Shown: positions 61,311-64,000 of the stretch, in pieces
Position numbering within the stretch: position 1 is the first letter of the stretch
How the letters are laid out: the number at the start of each line of letters is the position of its first letter
Assembly (NCBI GenBank): GCA_008694505.1
Contig: VZDJ01000052.1
Location: forward strand, 3,365,245-3,429,244
Source of the DNA: Cyanoderma ruficeps
Taxonomy: Eukaryota; Chordata; Aves; Passeriformes; Timaliidae
Direction: 5' to 3'
Length of the DNA stretch: 64,000 nucleotides
Notes under the pieces: model-generated
Database searches by the model: none
Seen by the model: the letters and a program-made list of their open reading frames with translations, nothing else
Told to the model about the DNA's origin: nothing
Translations under genes and position numbers: made by a program

Positions 61311-64000
61311 ACTTTTGGACCTACAGCTCAAACCTGCACTACTGGGCTTTGCTCCAAAAGACTACTTTAGCACATTTAATTAAGAGGGAGAGACATCTGT
61401 GGCTGTAGAGGGGTTGAGTCACATGCTTATTGCTACACATGTGCTTGGACGTTTTTCTGGTCCCTAAGAATAGATACATAGAAAAAATCCAAACAAAACC
61501 CAACACACCAAACCTAAGCAAAACAGAGAGGTATTTTCGTACAATGCTTATGACTTTAAGAATGGAAATAGCAACAAATACTAAACATTGACTTTTTATT
61601 CATCCTAGGAGATCATTCACCAATGCCCTGTGATCATCTCCACTATGGTGACTTCTTCTACCACTGTGCTGCTTCATTCTCTTGTTTTGTTAGATCTCTC
61701 TCAAATCTCTCATAATACCTATTACATTATGCCTCCAGCACATTCTTCAGCTTTATCAGCCCTTCCTTTCAGGGAGATAATTATTGATTAGATGTCACTT
61801 AGTCTGTCATGAACTGCTATTGACACCTCTTGCAGCAGCTTTCTGTGCATTCCAAGGGTGTTTTTGTGCTTCTGAAAGAGAGTACTGAAGCTCTGGAAAG
61901 CAAGACTGATCTCACTCCCAGCTCAAACCAGCAGAGCTATTACATCTCCAGACTTGTAGCAATATCCCAGAAGGAAACAGCACATTGAAAACGGTCAAAG
62001 GACAAGCACACAATGGTGGAACTCACACAGACTCCTCTGCTGCTGCCCCCTGTCCCCTCCAAGTTTAGGAAACCTCTCCTGATCCCTACCTAAGGCAGTT
62101 GGCTTAAACACAGCCCCTCATCTGAGGCTGCTGCTTAGCAAATGAACCACTTACAGTTGTGGAGTGGGCTGGACTCCCCTCTCTGGTAATCCCTCAGCTC
62201 TGCCAGTCCAGTGGATAATTGTCATTGGAACAGTCACCTGGATCATCAGGGCTGAGCCCCAGGCCTTAACTGGCATCAGTTTCGCTCTGCTGGGTTTTCC
62301 CTGTTTCTGTTACTGCTTGTTCCTGGCTTCCAAGCCCGGGATGGAAGTGGTCAGTCAGGTTTTCTTCCACACCTCTTCTGTCTAATTCCTTCATTCTCTC
62401 CACATGAATCATTTCCCCAGATCAGCAAAGAGACCTCAAAGCACACTGCTTATTCCAGACTAAATTTATCTTATGCATACAGAATTGGGGAGGAATTCCA
62501 GCTACAAGAGCTTTCTTGCAAGCTAATTATTTTTCAAAGAAGTTTTAGGCAGTCCCAGGGAGCATCTAACTATTGATTTTGTACTCTGTATAATTTCCCT
62601 GCGAAATGTAATCTTTCTCCTCCTGTCTCACACTGTCACTTGTCTCTCAGAACAACCTGGGAACAATAAAATAGTGGGATTGAGGGCACTAAGAAGGCCA
62701 CCATCAAAAAAATATCTCTGTACACGCAGAGTCTGTAAAAGCAAACCCAAGAAATGTGTGTAGACCTTGTTTAATATTCATCAGCCAGTGTAGGGTATAA
62801 ATGAAACCCAAATGTAACTGTTATGAAAATTCAGGCTAGAAGGAAATCAAACGGAGACAGTGCTCTCAGTATGCTGCCATTTCAGAGTTCCTCATTTTTG
62901 GACTTCTAGCATAAATGTACCACAGAGAGAAATGTTATCGAATACATTGGTTGCTTACAAATGGTTACATTTTTTATAGAACTTTACTTATTGGGGAAAA
63001 AAAAAAAGAGAAAAGGATTTGGCAATCAGAGACTCCAAGGAACTGGCCTAATATAAATCTATTCCTAACACACAATTTTATGGAACAACAAAATAAAAAT
63101 GGATTTGAGACCAGCACATCTTAAAAACCCCGTTGTGCAATATTCAGCTGGGGTTTTTCCTCTGTCTCCTTGCACAAGAAAGCCCTTAACATATGATTAA
63201 CTTAATGAGCATTAAGAATGCCTTTTGGCTTCAGAAATTTAGCACCTTTAAATATACCTGTAATCAGAAGATTTCAGCAGACAGTGAGTTCCCTGCTGCT
63301 GCTTAATTCCTGTGTGTTTGCTATGAGCTCCAGCCTACTTAAGGACACCGTGGAATCCTCCTGTGGCACTGCCCAGTGAACTGCCTGCTGAGGGACAGAA
63401 CCACCTTTATCACTATCAGACAGGAAGATAAGGGCTTGTGAGGAGGGAACAGGGAGTACAGGGTAGAGCAGTACTGCTTTGCCCACGTCACTGCTGCCAA
63501 AAGCCTGTGATGTAACATTAAGCCACTCCCTGAGTGTTTTAATCAGGACAGAGCTGCACCAGGCCAGCTCCATGAGCTGCCTTTGGGTCTCTGTTGACCT
63601 TTGTCAAGGATTTGCTCTTCCCTCCCCTTATGGCCATGACAGGGTAAAGAGCTGGTTTTGATTTCTTACAAGACTGGGATTAAAACCTTGCAGGACCTGG
63701 GAAAATGTTGGCTCTGAGGCTGTGCCACCCAAACTTGAGCCTGGTTTAATCAGATTTTGCCACCCCCTTTCCTCAAGAAGTCAAATCACAGTTGAGGTGG
63801 GAAAATGAAATGCTTTAGAAAGTAGTACACACAATTACCATTTGTGGTAGGGTTTTTTTAACTCATTTTTTCCAGAGATTTCCAAGTCTTTCCTGTTTCC
63901 CTTGTGAAAAATTCTTATCAGAAGCTATTTAATGACAGAAAGGGAAAAGCTATTATCAGCTTAAAGAAAAAAAAAACAGCTGAGCAAATTTAGGTAAACT
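61311..64000. other. noncoding stretch, one membrane-protein-like frame
   Basis: Mostly unremarkable. The frame at about 62200-62385 (plus) would encode two hydrophobic segments separated by a short loop; it is discussed in the findings and not called as a gene. AT-rich DNA at 63180-63260 (TATGATTAACTTAATGAGC) looks mildly constrained. An A run lies near 62997-63007. Confidence 0.5.

Noticed and set aside
1..64000. CRISPR arrays, bacterial operons, tRNA or rRNA genes, intact viral or transposon genes
   Set aside because: None seen; the sequence is ordinary vertebrate noncoding DNA with CR1 fossils.

Overview
The window is vertebrate nuclear DNA, most likely from a bird. The main evidence is fragments of CR1 LINEs, including one classic avian-type 3' end with the ATTCTATG-type terminal repeat. 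Recognisable repeats are otherwise sparse, the base composition is about 40-45% GC with local CpG islands, and nothing suggests bacterial, viral or plasmid gene organisation. A 12-base N run and one isolated N mark it as draft assembly. Most open frames are short, overlap on both strands and look like chance; no multi-exon gene can be read end to end here.

Layout. Positions 1-15 kb are mostly unannotatable noncoding DNA holding a CR1 reverse-transcriptase fragment (about 2.8-3.0 kb), a CR1 3' end (8.8-9.17 kb), a probable ancient MIR-type SINE (11.06-11.2 kb) and two stretches that look like conserved regulatory DNA. A CpG island at 16.5-17.2 kb looks like a TATA-less promoter, with a plausible minus-strand first exon and a well-delimited 63-bp minus-strand exon at 15.3 kb. 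It is bordered by a degenerate minisatellite (17.1-17.55 kb). A second CpG island at 28.85-29.65 kb carries two TATA boxes pointing away from each other. From 30 to 43 kb there is noncoding DNA with more regulatory-looking AT-rich blocks, a second MIR-like fragment and a CR1 pair in opposite orientations.

The best coding feature is at 43.2-43.6 kb on the plus strand. It is the first exon of a short-chain dehydrogenase/reductase of the SDR9C / 17-beta-HSD type 2 / retinol-dehydrogenase group, with a TATA-like promoter upstream and a good splice donor at the position where this family usually splits. Its reading frame is intact, but most of the glycine-rich cofactor motif is replaced. Later exons could not be found. 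From 46 to 64 kb the window holds another CR1 3' end, a CR1 reverse-transcriptase fragment, microsatellites, a perfect 49-bp tandem duplication and a few weakly supported exons: a minus-strand terminal exon at 52.6 kb, two plus-strand exons at 53.0 and 54.5 kb, and a membrane-protein-like frame at 62.2 kb.

No CRISPR array, operon, tRNA, rRNA or intact transposon was seen. Conserved-element calls are impressions from motif density and need alignment to other birds; splice-site calls were made by eye.
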